Origin: UBA7672 sp963738625
GTDB taxonomy: Bacteria; Pseudomonadota; Alphaproteobacteria; Caulobacterales; Hyphomonadaceae
Direction of reading: 5' to 3'
Assembly (NCBI GenBank): GCA_963738625.1
Contig: CAVTXH010000002.1
Coordinates: forward strand, 558,001-622,000
Length of the DNA stretch: 64,000 bases
The position numbers and the translations under genes were made by a program. Every line of letters starts with the position of its first letter. Position 1 is the first letter of the stretch. Below the pieces are notes generated by a model, which saw only the letters and a program-made list of their open reading frames with translations, did not search any database and was not told the origin of the DNA. Positions 43,948 to 51,867 of this stretch are shown here, in pieces.

Positions 43948-44654
43948 CGGCGCCGCGGACCTTGTCTACCGAAGCGCAGGCGGCCCGCCTGCACGTGGAA
44001 CAGGGCGTATATCACGACGAAAGCGATCGCCATCCCGAACCATGTGACGGCGTATCCGATGTGGCCCGAGGGCGGCGTGCGGGTCAGATGGTCTGGCATG
44101 CCCTCGACCCTTGCGAGGATGTAGCGGTTCTCGATCGCCCCCGCTCCCAGGAACGCCGCCATCGCCGGGGCGTCGAACCAGTGCCACTCGTTGCGCTCTG
44201 GCGAGTTGATGTTGGCCATCAACTGTTTGGCAGGCCATTCCTCGACCATGAACCGGTCCGTGGCCGCCATCGGCATCGGCGCTGGCATCTCGATGCCGCC
44301 GTTGCTAAGCGGCTCGAAGCCAGTTTCGGCCAGCACACCGCCGGCGGGGCCGGCACAGCCGGGTTTCATCGCCTGGAACAACCGCCAGCCAACATTGCCC
44401 GCTGCATTGTGGCCGAAGACGCGGAGCTGGAGGCCCTTGGCCTCGGGAAGCGTAACGATCCTGCCCACCGGGCTGCCATCGCCGCAGAAGGCCTCGTCTG
44501 GCGGCACAGGGGCAGCCGCGGCCGCGCGCTCGTAGTCTGCGATCAGGCCTTCCTTCCATTCCGCCCGCTGCATTTGCCAGAAGCCGAGCGCAATCAGCGC
44601 GGCCAGCAGCGGGATCGCAATGACTGTAAGGACGGGATAGGGCCTGAATACCAT
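43944..44654 (-). CDS. SURF1-family cytochrome oxidase assembly factor
   Basis: A 236-residue protein with two transmembrane helices, one at each end, enclosing a periplasmic domain. GFWQMQRAEWKEGL after helix 1 and GHIGYAVTWFGMAIAFVVIY at helix 2 are the family marks. In Paracoccus, Surf1 homologs bind heme a and deliver it to subunit I. Located after DUF983 by 33 bases and overlapping thrC by four bases. No heme-A synthase (ctaA) is in the window. Confidence 0.92.
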   Translation of the reverse strand: MVFRPYPVLTVIAIPLLAALIALGFWQMQRAEWKEGLIADYERAAAAAPVPPDEAFCGDGSPVGRIVTLPEAKGLQLRVFGHNAAGNVGWRLFQAMKPGCAGPAGGVLAETGFEPLSNGGIEMPAPMPMAATDRFMVEEWPAKQLMANINSPERNEWHWFDAPAMAAFLGAGAIENRYILARVEGMPDHLTRTPPSGHIGYAVTWFGMAIAFVVIYALFHVQAGRLRFGRQGPRRR

Positions 44655-44687
44655 GGACGGGATGTAGAGCCTTCTGAAGCGGCGGCG

Positions 44688-45044
44688 CTAGTCGTCAAGC
44701 TTGGCCTGCCCCGCACTGTGCTTCCACTGCAAGGCAAAAAGCACGGCCTTGAAGGGCGGCAGGAGCATCATGCAGAAGACCACGATGACAGGCGGCCAGA
44801 TGAGGGCATGCACCCATCCCGGCGGACGGAAAGCCATCTCGAACAGCATGGCTGTCGGCGCGATCAGGATCAGCGCCACGAACATGACGAAGAAGGATGC
44901 TCCATCGCCGGTATCTGCGGCCGTGAGGTCGGCCTCGCAGGCCTCGCACCGGTCCTTGAACTTCAGATACGCGCGATAGACGCGCCCCTCGCCGCAACTG
45001 GGACACCGGCAGCGAAGTCCGGCGGAAATGGGCGAGACAGCCAT
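44688..45044 (-). CDS. DUF983 zinc-ribbon membrane protein
   Basis: A 118-residue protein with an N-terminal zinc ribbon made of C-P-S-C and C-E-A-C, then two hydrophobic helices (about 48-70 and 75-100). This DUF983 family is a regular member of alphaproteobacterial oxidase operons, between coxC and SURF1, but its role is not defined; involvement in assembly is inferred from position. Gaps of about 30 bases on either side. Confidence 0.88.
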   Translation of the reverse strand: MAVSPISAGLRCRCPSCGEGRVYRAYLKFKDRCEACEADLTAADTGDGASFFVMFVALILIAPTAMLFEMAFRPPGWVHALIWPPVIVVFCMMLLPPFKAVLFALQWKHSAGQAKLDD

Positions 45045-45074
45045 GTGTGTCCCCTTCTGGGGCTCAGGCGATAG

Positions 45075-45704
45075 TCAGGACGGCGCAAGAAGCGAAGGCG
45101 CCACGTACAGGCCGAGATAGGCAACCACCCACACCACGGCAATGATCAGCCAGTTCAGTGCGGCAAGATGATAGCCCAGCGGTTTGTCCGCCGTCGCGAG
45201 CCCGGCGATCGTCAGCACGGTGTAGACGGCCAGAAGCACCCAGCCAGCCAAGAGCTGGATCATGAACGCGCGGGTGGCCATGTAGAGGACCTGGTCGTTG
45301 ACCATGCCAGGCTGAAAAAGGGTGTCGCCCGACCACTGCTCGACGATGAAATAGGCCGCGCCGGCCGCCAGGGCCAGGGCCAATAACGACAATCCCGCCG
45401 ACAGCCAGGGCCGCGCTTTCTGAAAAGCCCCGCTTGCGAACCAGCCGACAATCCCCGACGACGCCATAAGCAGCGTCGCCCACAGTAGAAATCCGTAGGC
45501 CTTGAATGGCGCGGCAGAGAGCGTGCTCGTCCTCATGCGGAAGTTCGAGGTCTCGATACCGTATACGCCGCCGGTAAAGATATGCGCGTCGGTCGAGATG
45601 AACTGGGCGCCCGCGCCCAATATTGGTCCAAGCGACATCACCCAGATGCCGATGACCGCCGCCTCCAGAACAAGGAAGCCGATTAACGCCGTCTTCCCAC
45701 GCAT
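45075..45704 (-). CDS. divergent paralog of cytochrome oxidase subunit III
   Basis: A 209-residue, five-helix membrane protein (about 7-28, 70-90, 100-121, 143-168, 180-206) 13 bases downstream of coxC. Residues 141-206 align without gaps with CoxC 235-300, with 22 identities in 66, including M-A-T, D-K-x-L-G, A-A, V-V-W and Y-V-A-P. Upstream, S-G-x-V-x-W and E-Q-W match helix III-V landmarks, and a Glu in helix 1 matches CoxC S-E-V-M-F-F. The subunit III histidines (F-H-G-A-H, W-H-F-V-D) are lost. Five helices is the layout of CyoC/NorE. Might be a regulatory or alternative subunit. ATG at 45704 follows GAGG. Confidence 0.8.
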   Translation of the reverse strand: MRGKTALIGFLVLEAAVIGIWVMSLGPILGAGAQFISTDAHIFTGGVYGIETSNFRMRTSTLSAAPFKAYGFLLWATLLMASSGIVGWFASGAFQKARPWLSAGLSLLALALAAGAAYFIVEQWSGDTLFQPGMVNDQVLYMATRAFMIQLLAGWVLLAVYTVLTIAGLATADKPLGYHLAALNWLIIAVVWVVAYLGLYVAPSLLAPS

Positions 45705-45717
45705 GTTCTCGACCTCG

Positions 45718-46653
45718 TCAGCCGCCGTGGCCGCCGGCCGGCCCGGCGCCCCACACCAGATACGGGGCGACATAGACGAACGCGAAGAGGAAGAGCCACA
45801 CCACGTCGACGAAGTGCCAGTACCAGGCGGCGAACTCGAAACCGAGGTGCTTGTCGGGCTTCATGCCGCCTGACAGCAGGCGCAGCAGGCAGACGATCAG
45901 GAACAGCGTTCCGATGATGACGTGTGCGCCGTGAAAGCCAGTCGCCATGAAGAAGGCCGAGCCATAGAGCGAGCCGTCATACGAGAAGCCAGCCTCTCCA
46001 TACTCGATCGCCTGAAGCGCGGTGAACGAAATGCCGAGGATAATGGTGAGCAGCAGGCCCCACTTGGCGCCGTTGCGGTCGCCAGTCTGCAGGGCGTGGT
46101 GCGCCCAGGTTACCGTCGTACCCGAGAGCAGCAGGATCAGCGTGTTGACCAGCGGCAGATGGAAAGGGTCGAACGGCCGGGTCTTGACGAACTCGGTCGC
46201 GCCTTCAGCCGTTTTTTTGATTTCGGTAACCGGCCACTGAGCCCAGCCCTTGAGGTTTTCCAGATCCGGGTTCGCCAGGTCGAAATGGGCGCTGGCGCGA
46301 AGCTCGTGGAAAATCGCGCCTTCAAAGAAGCCCCAGAACCAGGCGACGAAGAACATCACTTCTGACGCGATGAAGAGCACCATGCCGTAGCGCAGGGAGA
46401 TCTGGACGACCTCCTTGTGATCCCCGCCGCGGCTTTCCTTGAGGACGTCGCCCCACCAGCCGATCAGTACGAAGACGAGGGCGATGAAGCCGGGCACCGG
46501 ACCCCACCAGGCGCCCTTGGGAACGAACCACAGACCCTTCAGCATGCCGGCCGTACCGAGCACCATGACCATTATGGCGAGCGAGCCCAATAGCGGCCAC
46601 GGGCTGGGTTTCACCAGATGGTAGTCGTGCTTGACTGCGGCGCCGTCTGCCAT
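45718..46653 (-). CDS. coxC: cytochrome c oxidase subunit III
   Basis: A 311-residue, seven-helix subunit of the aa3 oxidase. KPSPWPLLGS, GMVLFIASEVMFFVAWFWGFF, TVTWAHHAL, FFMATGFHGAHVIIGT and YWHFVDVVWLFLF are all standard. It stabilises the proton-uptake path of subunit I. The segment between helices III and IV (about 115-150) includes an Ala/Glu/Lys-rich loop. Ribosome-binding site GAGGGA; 63 bases separate it from ctaG, with a GGGG-TTTTTG-CCCC hairpin in between. Confidence 0.97.
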   Translation of the reverse strand: MADGAAVKHDYHLVKPSPWPLLGSLAIMVMVLGTAGMLKGLWFVPKGAWWGPVPGFIALVFVLIGWWGDVLKESRGGDHKEVVQISLRYGMVLFIASEVMFFVAWFWGFFEGAIFHELRASAHFDLANPDLENLKGWAQWPVTEIKKTAEGATEFVKTRPFDPFHLPLVNTLILLLSGTTVTWAHHALQTGDRNGAKWGLLLTIILGISFTALQAIEYGEAGFSYDGSLYGSAFFMATGFHGAHVIIGTLFLIVCLLRLLSGGMKPDKHLGFEFAAWYWHFVDVVWLFLFAFVYVAPYLVWGAGPAGGHGG

Positions 46654-46716
46654 GGTCCAGTCCCTCGATTTGCAGGGGTTTTTGCCCCGCGAGTCCTTCG
46701 ATTTTCTAACCCGGGT

Positions 46717-47283
46717 CTAGTTGACCGCGGATGCGTCCTCAAGCCGCGCAGAGGCCTTGAGCGCGCCCGACCGGTAGTAGGTGTACGAAAGCGTGATTCC
46801 CTTGACGTCTATGGCCAACGGATCGTCGGCCATGTCCGGGGAAACGTAGAAAATCACCGGCAGTCGCTCCGTCGCGCCTGGCTCGAACACCTTCTCTTTG
46901 AAGCAGAAGCATTCGAGCTTTTCGAAATAGATCCCGGCCTTGTCCGGCGCGACGTTGTAGGCCGCCTGTGCCTTCACCGGTTCAGCGGAGGTGTTGGTGA
47001 CCTCGTAGAATGCCAGAATCGTCTCGCCGAGCCGCGCGTCGACAAAAGGCTGGGTTGGCTTGAACTCTAAGGGCGTGTCGGGATCGACATTGGCGTCGAA
47101 ACGCACGCGAACCATGCGGTCGAGAATTCGCCGGGCCGGGGCTGTCGCAATCTGCGTCGTACCGCCGAAACCGGTCAGCCTGCAGAAGGTTGAATAGAGC
47201 GGTTCGGCGGCAAAGCTCAGTCCCAGCATGCCGACGGCGACGCCGGAAATGATCCAGGTGGTGCGGCGGGCGTTCTTGTTCAT
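46717..47283 (-). CDS. ctaG: cytochrome c oxidase assembly protein CtaG/Cox11
   Basis: A 188-residue protein with one N-terminal helix and a periplasmic beta domain that inserts copper into the CuB site of subunit I. The copper motif is LECFCFKEKVFEPG. The ATG at 47283 begins MNKNARRTTW just before the helix and overlaps the coxF-like stop (ATGA). Preceded in the operon by ctaB and the small CoxF-like gene, the usual alphaproteobacterial order. Confidence 0.95.
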   Translation of the reverse strand: MNKNARRTTWIISGVAVGMLGLSFAAEPLYSTFCRLTGFGGTTQIATAPARRILDRMVRVRFDANVDPDTPLEFKPTQPFVDARLGETILAFYEVTNTSAEPVKAQAAYNVAPDKAGIYFEKLECFCFKEKVFEPGATERLPVIFYVSPDMADDPLAIDVKGITLSYTYYRSGALKASARLEDASAVN

Positions 47284-47456
47284 AGGTCGCGCACCAGGAT
47301 GTTCGCGCCCATCTTGGTCATGGTCAGCACGAAGACGATGATCACGAAGGCGAACAGGCCAAGGGCGATCCACTGGCCGCGACGTTGGCGGGCTTTTGCC
47401 TGCTCAGGCGTCAGCGGAACATACTCAGGCGTCGGTGGAATGTTTGGTTCGCTCAT
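47280..47456 (-). CDS. small CoxF-like membrane protein
   Basis: 58 residues starting MSEPNIPPTPEYVPLTPEQ, a basic segment KARQRRGQW, then one transmembrane helix (about 30-50). A short single-helix protein between ctaB and ctaG is a constant of alphaproteobacterial oxidase operons and is called CoxF; its function is not established. It overlaps both neighbours by four bases, so all three are translationally coupled. The name rests mainly on position and architecture. Confidence 0.78.
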   Translation of the reverse strand: MSEPNIPPTPEYVPLTPEQAKARQRRGQWIALGLFAFVIIVFVLTMTKMGANILVRDL

Positions 47457-48397
47457 GACGCCACCGGCCAATAGAGGGGAAGCGCACGCTCAACCAACAA
47501 AGCGGCAAACAGCGCGAAGAGGTAGAGGATAGAGACGCCGAACAGCGACTTGGCGTGGCGCAGGTCGGCCTTGCCGTCCGCATCGCCCGCTTTGCTGAGG
47601 AAGACACGAATGGCGGCCCACAGGAACGCGACGCCGCCGGCCGCCGCAGCGGCAAGATAGATCGCGCCGCCGAGGCCTGTCGCTACGGGGACAAGCGCGA
47701 ACGGCACGAAGATCAGCGTGTAGACCAGGATCTGCCGGCGGGTTTCCGCCGCACCCTTGGTGACCGGCAGCATGGGCACCCCTGCCCGCGCGTACTCTTT
47801 CGAGGTCCACAGCGACAACGCCCAGAAGTGCGGCGGCGTCCAGAGAAAGATCAGACCAAACAGCAGCCAGGCGTCGAGCGGCGCCGATCCGGTCGCGGCG
47901 GCCCATCCGATCACCGGCGGAAAGGCGCCCGCCGCGCCGCCAATGACGATGTTCTGCGCCGTCGAGCGTTTGAGCCACATCGTATAGACGACTGCGTAGA
48001 AGAAGATCGAGAAGGCCAGCAGCAGCGCGGCGACCGGCGTCGCCGCCAGCGCCATCAGTGTCACCGACAGGGCAGACATGATGAGGCCGAACGACCGCGC
48101 CTCATCAGGACGGATAAGGCCGGCGGGAACCGGCCGCGATATGGTGCGCGCCATCATCGCGTCGATGTCGGCGTCGTACCACATGTTGAGCGCGCCGGCC
48201 GCGCCAGCGCCCAGCGCCACCGCGAGAATAGAAGCCGCTGCGGTGATGGGGTTCATGTCCACCGGCGCCGCGACAAGGCCGGCCAGCGCCGTGAACACCA
48301 CGAGCGACATCACCCGCGGCTTCATCAGCCGGACATAGTCCATCGCGCTCGCCGAAACGGGCGCGGTGGATGGGGCGGCTATCGTTGCGTCCGACAT
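47453..48397 (-). CDS. ctaB: protoheme IX farnesyltransferase (heme O synthase)
   Basis: A 314-residue, nine-helix UbiA-family prenyltransferase that farnesylates protoheme to heme O, the precursor of heme A. Prenyl-diphosphate motifs: NMWYDADIDAMMARTISRP in loop 2-3, and the second polar loop FLWTPPHFWALSLWTSKEYARAGVPM, both signatures of heme O synthases. 48 bases downstream of coxA; overlaps the coxF-like start. Confidence 0.96.
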   Translation of the reverse strand: MSDATIAAPSTAPVSASAMDYVRLMKPRVMSLVVFTALAGLVAAPVDMNPITAAASILAVALGAGAAGALNMWYDADIDAMMARTISRPVPAGLIRPDEARSFGLIMSALSVTLMALAATPVAALLLAFSIFFYAVVYTMWLKRSTAQNIVIGGAAGAFPPVIGWAAATGSAPLDAWLLFGLIFLWTPPHFWALSLWTSKEYARAGVPMLPVTKGAAETRRQILVYTLIFVPFALVPVATGLGGAIYLAAAAAGGVAFLWAAIRVFLSKAGDADGKADLRHAKSLFGVSILYLFALFAALLVERALPLYWPVAS

Positions 48398-48445
48398 TTG
48401 CCTCTGCGTCGCCGCTCCGGCCGCGGCCGGAGCCAGCGGGCCCTG

Positions 48446-50134
48446 TTACCTGACCCGCGGAAGGTCGTTGTACTGGTGGAATGGCGGAGGAGAGGACAGC
48501 GTCCACTCCAGCGTCGTTGCGCCCTCGCCCCACGGGTTCGCTTCGGCCTTGCGGCGACGGATCATCGCCTCGATCAGGCCGATGAAGAAGAACGCCATGC
48601 CGACGAGAACGACATAGTAGCCGATCGTCGACCAATGGTGCCACTCGCGGAACGCCGGCGCGTAATCGACATAGCGGCGCGGCATGCCGTTGAGGCCGAG
48701 GAAATGCTGCGGGAAGAAGACCATGTTCGAACCGATGAACATGAACCAGAAGTGCAGACCTCCGATGAAGCCATTGTACTTCACCCCCCACATCTTCTCG
48801 AACCAGTAGTACCAGCCGCAGAACAATGTGAAGACCGCACCCAGCGACAGCACATAGTGGAAGTGCGCGACGACATAATAGGTGTCATGCAGCGCATGAT
48901 CGACGCCGGCGTTCGCAAGTACGACGCCCGTGACGCCGCCTACGGTGAACAGGAAGATGAAACCGATCGCCCACAGCATCGGCACCTTAAAGTCGAGCGA
49001 GCCACCCCACATCGTGGCGATCCAGCTGAAGATCTTGATGCCTGTTGGAACCGCGATGACCATCGTGGCGGCGACGAAGTACGCCTTCAGGTTCACGTTC
49101 ATGCCCACGGTGTACATGTGGTGGGCCCAGACGATGAAGCCTATGAAGCCGATCGCAACCATGGCGTAGGCCATCCCGAGATAGCCGAAGATGGGCTTCT
49201 TCGAGAATGTCGAGATGACGTGACTGACAATGCCGAAGCCCGGCAGGATCATGATGTAGACTTCAGGGTGCCCGAAGAACCAGAACAGGTGCTGGAACAT
49301 GATCGGGTCGCCGCCGCCAGCCGGCACGAAGAACTTCGAACCGAAGTTGCGGTCGGTCAGCAGCATGGTCAGTGCGCCGGCGAGAACCGGCAGCGCAAGC
49401 ACCAGCAGGAGCGCGGTCACTAGCACCGACCAGGCGAACAGCGGCATCTTGTGCAGCGTCATGCCGGGGGCGCGCATGTTGAGGATGGTGACGATGAAGT
49501 TGATGGCGCCGAGGATGGACGACATGCCCGCCACGTGCAGCGAGAAGATCACGAGGTCCATCGCCAGGCCCGAATGGCCCGCAGCTCCTGACAAGGGTGG
49601 ATAAAGCACCCAGCCGCCGCCGAAACCAGTCGCCGCGCCCGTGGCCTGCGCCGGCACAAACATCGACAGGATCAGGAGCGTGAACGACACCGGCAGCAGC
49701 CAGAACGAGATGTTGTTCATGCGCGGCATCGCCATGTCCGGCGCGCCGATCATGAGCGGCACGAACCAGTTGCCGAACCCGCCGATCAGGGCGGGCATGA
49801 CCATGAAGAAGATCATGATCAGGCCGTGCATCGTGGTGATGACGTTGTAGTTGTGCTCGTGGCCGAAGAGGCCGCCGAAAGCCGTGCCGTTGAAAAGCTG
49901 CAGGCCCGGCTCGGCCAGCTCGTAGCGCATGATGCCCGAGAAGATCATCCCCACCGTGCCCGCGCACAGTGCGAAGACCAGATACAGCGTGCCGATGTCC
50001 TTGTGGTTGGTCGAGAACAGCCAGCGCGCGGGGCTGTACCACTTCGGATCGTGGTGATCATCATGGCCGTGATCGTGCGCATGGTCATGGTCGTGGCCAT
50101 GTCCGTGATCATGGGCGGTCTTCGCGTCAGCCAT
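48446..50134 (-). CDS. coxA: cytochrome c oxidase subunit I with His-rich N-terminus
   Basis: A 562-residue, twelve-helix catalytic subunit carrying heme a, heme a3 and CuB. Visible: FGHEHNYNVITTMHG (heme a His), WFFGHPEVYIMILPGFG (CuB His and cross-linked Tyr), WAHHMYTVGM (two CuB His), and HDTYYVVAHFHYVLS (heme a3 and a His). The Glu of the D-channel lies in the HPEV-upstream helix. Residues 8-28 hold eleven His alternating with Asp/Gly, a feature absent from textbook aa3 subunits, possibly a copper-binding tail. 21 bases after coxB. Confidence 0.97.
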   Translation of the reverse strand: MADAKTAHDHGHGHDHDHAHDHGHDDHHDPKWYSPARWLFSTNHKDIGTLYLVFALCAGTVGMIFSGIMRYELAEPGLQLFNGTAFGGLFGHEHNYNVITTMHGLIMIFFMVMPALIGGFGNWFVPLMIGAPDMAMPRMNNISFWLLPVSFTLLILSMFVPAQATGAATGFGGGWVLYPPLSGAAGHSGLAMDLVIFSLHVAGMSSILGAINFIVTILNMRAPGMTLHKMPLFAWSVLVTALLLVLALPVLAGALTMLLTDRNFGSKFFVPAGGGDPIMFQHLFWFFGHPEVYIMILPGFGIVSHVISTFSKKPIFGYLGMAYAMVAIGFIGFIVWAHHMYTVGMNVNLKAYFVAATMVIAVPTGIKIFSWIATMWGGSLDFKVPMLWAIGFIFLFTVGGVTGVVLANAGVDHALHDTYYVVAHFHYVLSLGAVFTLFCGWYYWFEKMWGVKYNGFIGGLHFWFMFIGSNMVFFPQHFLGLNGMPRRYVDYAPAFREWHHWSTIGYYVVLVGMAFFFIGLIEAMIRRRKAEANPWGEGATTLEWTLSSPPPFHQYNDLPRVR

Positions 50135-50155
50135 CTGTACTGGCTCCCTGAAGTT

Positions 50156-51022
50156 CTAGTGCGCCGCGGCGACCCGGGTCGGCCCGAGCGGCTGCACTTG
50201 CTCGAGGTAGGCCCGCGCCTCCGAGGTCGAGGTCGCGGCGCGCCTCAGAAACTCGTCATACTGGTCTTGCGGCAAAATCCTGAGTTCGATCGGCATGGCC
50301 GAGTGGCTGGCTCCGCACAGTTCGGAGCACTGACCGTAGTAGGGGCCCGGCTGGTCAACCTTGAACCAGAGGTGGTTGATGCGCCCCGGCACCGCGTCGA
50401 CCTTGAGCGCGAACTGCGGCATCGCCCAGGCGTGAATGACGTCCGAAGCGGTGATCGTCAGACGCACATAGCGGCCGGCCGGCGCAACCATCGGCACGTC
50501 GGTCGACAGCCGGGTGAGCTGGCCCTTGCTGGCGTCGATGTTGGCGTCAGGGATCATGTTCGAGTCGTATTCGACCGTGTTGTCGCCCTCGCCGTAGATA
50601 TAGCTCCAGAACCACTGGCGGCCGTAGACTTTGATGTCCACGACCTCTTCCTCGGCCACGTCCGGCATCACGTCCTGATCGTATAGTAGCGGGAACGACT
50701 TGTAGGCGATGAAAACAAGAATGATAACGGGAACAACGGTCCAGAGAATCTCCACAAGCGTATTGTGGCTGAATTTCCGCGGCGTGGGATTCGCCCGCTT
50801 GTTGTAGCGGATAATAACCCACAGCAGCAGCGCCGTGACGATCACAGTGATGATGGTGATGATGATCAGCACCTCGACGTGGAAGGCGTGAACGGCCTTC
50901 GCTGTGTCGGTAACCGGGGTCTGAAAATCGATGCCGCCGGGCGTCGGCGTAGCCGACGCTGAACCCGTTGCGATCAGGCTCGCGAGCCCAAGCGCCCAGT
51001 GCTTCCAAGCCCCTCCGCGCAT
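50156..51022 (-). CDS. coxB: cytochrome c oxidase subunit II
   Basis: A 288-residue subunit with a signal sequence (ends near SASA), two helices (about 40-65 and 85-105) and a periplasmic cupredoxin domain holding the dinuclear CuA: CSELCGASHSAM supplies two Cys, Glu, His and Met, and the first His is in DVIHAWAMPQ. YGRQWFWSYIYG is the aromatic electron-entry patch. Receives electrons from cytochrome c. The ATG at 51022 is preferred to a TTG at 51043 because GGAGGA sits 11 bases before it. First gene of the operon. Confidence 0.97.
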   Translation of the reverse strand: MRGGAWKHWALGLASLIATGSASATPTPGGIDFQTPVTDTAKAVHAFHVEVLIIITIITVIVTALLLWVIIRYNKRANPTPRKFSHNTLVEILWTVVPVIILVFIAYKSFPLLYDQDVMPDVAEEEVVDIKVYGRQWFWSYIYGEGDNTVEYDSNMIPDANIDASKGQLTRLSTDVPMVAPAGRYVRLTITASDVIHAWAMPQFALKVDAVPGRINHLWFKVDQPGPYYGQCSELCGASHSAMPIELRILPQDQYDEFLRRAATSTSEARAYLEQVQPLGPTRVAAAH

Positions 51023-51033
51023 GCTCGTCGTAT

Positions 51034-51039
51034 TCCTCC
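51034..51039 (-). promoter_or_regulatory. ribosome-binding site deciding the coxB start
   Basis: On the minus strand GGAGGA lies 11 bases before the ATG at 51022; it would fall inside the coding sequence if translation began at the TTG at 51043. Confidence 0.65.
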
Positions 51040-51071
51040 GCAAGATGCGTGAAATCGGGGCTTTACCGTGA

Positions 51072-51117
51072 TATGCTCCCGACCGCCACCACTCCGTTCC
51101 CGACCGCCGGGAGCATA
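51072..51117. promoter_or_regulatory. nested direct and inverted repeat between coxB and the TPR gene
   Basis: TATGCTCCCG (51072-51081) and CGGGAGCATA (51108-51117) form an exact 10-bp inverted repeat with a 26-base spacer. Overlapping it, TCCCGACCGCC occurs twice (51077-51087 and 51098-51108), exactly 21 bases apart, two helical turns. It lies about 50 bases upstream of coxB and 70 upstream of the divergent TPR gene, where a regulator could act on both. Confidence 0.5.
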
Positions 51118-51185
51118 GTGTCGCAGGCGAACGATTCGATTGGTTAGGCGCGAGGTCGCTATCAGAGCGGCAAGGAGTTGGGAAG

Positions 51186-51761
51186 ATGAACGTCCAGTTT
51201 CGATTGGGGATTTCGGCAATTGTCGCTGTGGCCGCAATCGCTGTCGCTATGCCCGCCCAGGGGGCTGTGACGGTTGTGGGCGGAGGGCTCGCCAGAGGTT
51301 GCTACGAGGCGGTCGAATACGCCCGAGTCGGGACCAGCGATGCGATCAAGATTTGCGACATGGCGCTCGAGCAGGAAATGATGACGCGGCGCAACAAGGC
51401 GGCCACCTACACCAACCGCGGTATCCTTTATATGCGCATCGGCCGGAACGAACGGGCGCTCATCGACTACGAGAAAAGCCTGTCGCTGATGCCGCTACTC
51501 GAGACCAAGGTAAATCTCGGCGCAGCCCTCTATGGCCTTAAACGGTATCCCGAGGCGCTTAGCGTTCTCAATGAGGGTGTTGCGACCAACTCGGCCGATG
51601 CCCGGGCCACCGGCTTCTATAACCGGGCGCTGACCCACGAGAAACTCGGCAACGTCCAGGCGGCGTATGACGATTTCCGCTCGGCGCTGGAAACCAAGCC
51701 GGACTTCGCCCAAGCCGCTAAGCAGCTTCAGCGCTTCACGGTCGTCGGTGCCGACGGCTGA
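51186..51761 (+). CDS. secreted TPR-repeat protein
   Basis: A 191-residue exported protein: signal peptide to about residue 28 (PAQGA), then tetratricopeptide repeats covering about 55-185 (for example AATYTNRGILYMRIGRNERA, KVNLGAALYGLKRYPEAL and AYDDFRSALETKPDFAQA). TPRs bind partner proteins; two Cys at GCYEAV and KICDMA near the N-terminus may bond. AAGGAG precedes the ATG by 8 bases. It shares the divergent gap with the oxidase operon. Confidence 0.82.
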   Translation: MNVQFRLGISAIVAVAAIAVAMPAQGAVTVVGGGLARGCYEAVEYARVGTSDAIKICDMALEQEMMTRRNKAATYTNRGILYMRIGRNERALIDYEKSLSLMPLLETKVNLGAALYGLKRYPEALSVLNEGVATNSADARATGFYNRALTHEKLGNVQAAYDDFRSALETKPDFAQAAKQLQRFTVVGADG

Positions 51762-51867
51762 CGCGTACGGCAGTCTTCGTGCTGTCTTTTGCCATCGCCC
51801 CGCCCTATCTAGGGCGCAAGGGCGTTTTGCGCCCGCGTCAATTCCCCTAGCCGGCAAAGGTAGCGCC

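Noticed and set aside
47555..49423. 622-codon plus-strand frame across ctaB and coxA
   Set aside because: Shadow of two genes whose catalytic motifs are unmistakable on the minus strand; no ribosome-binding site.
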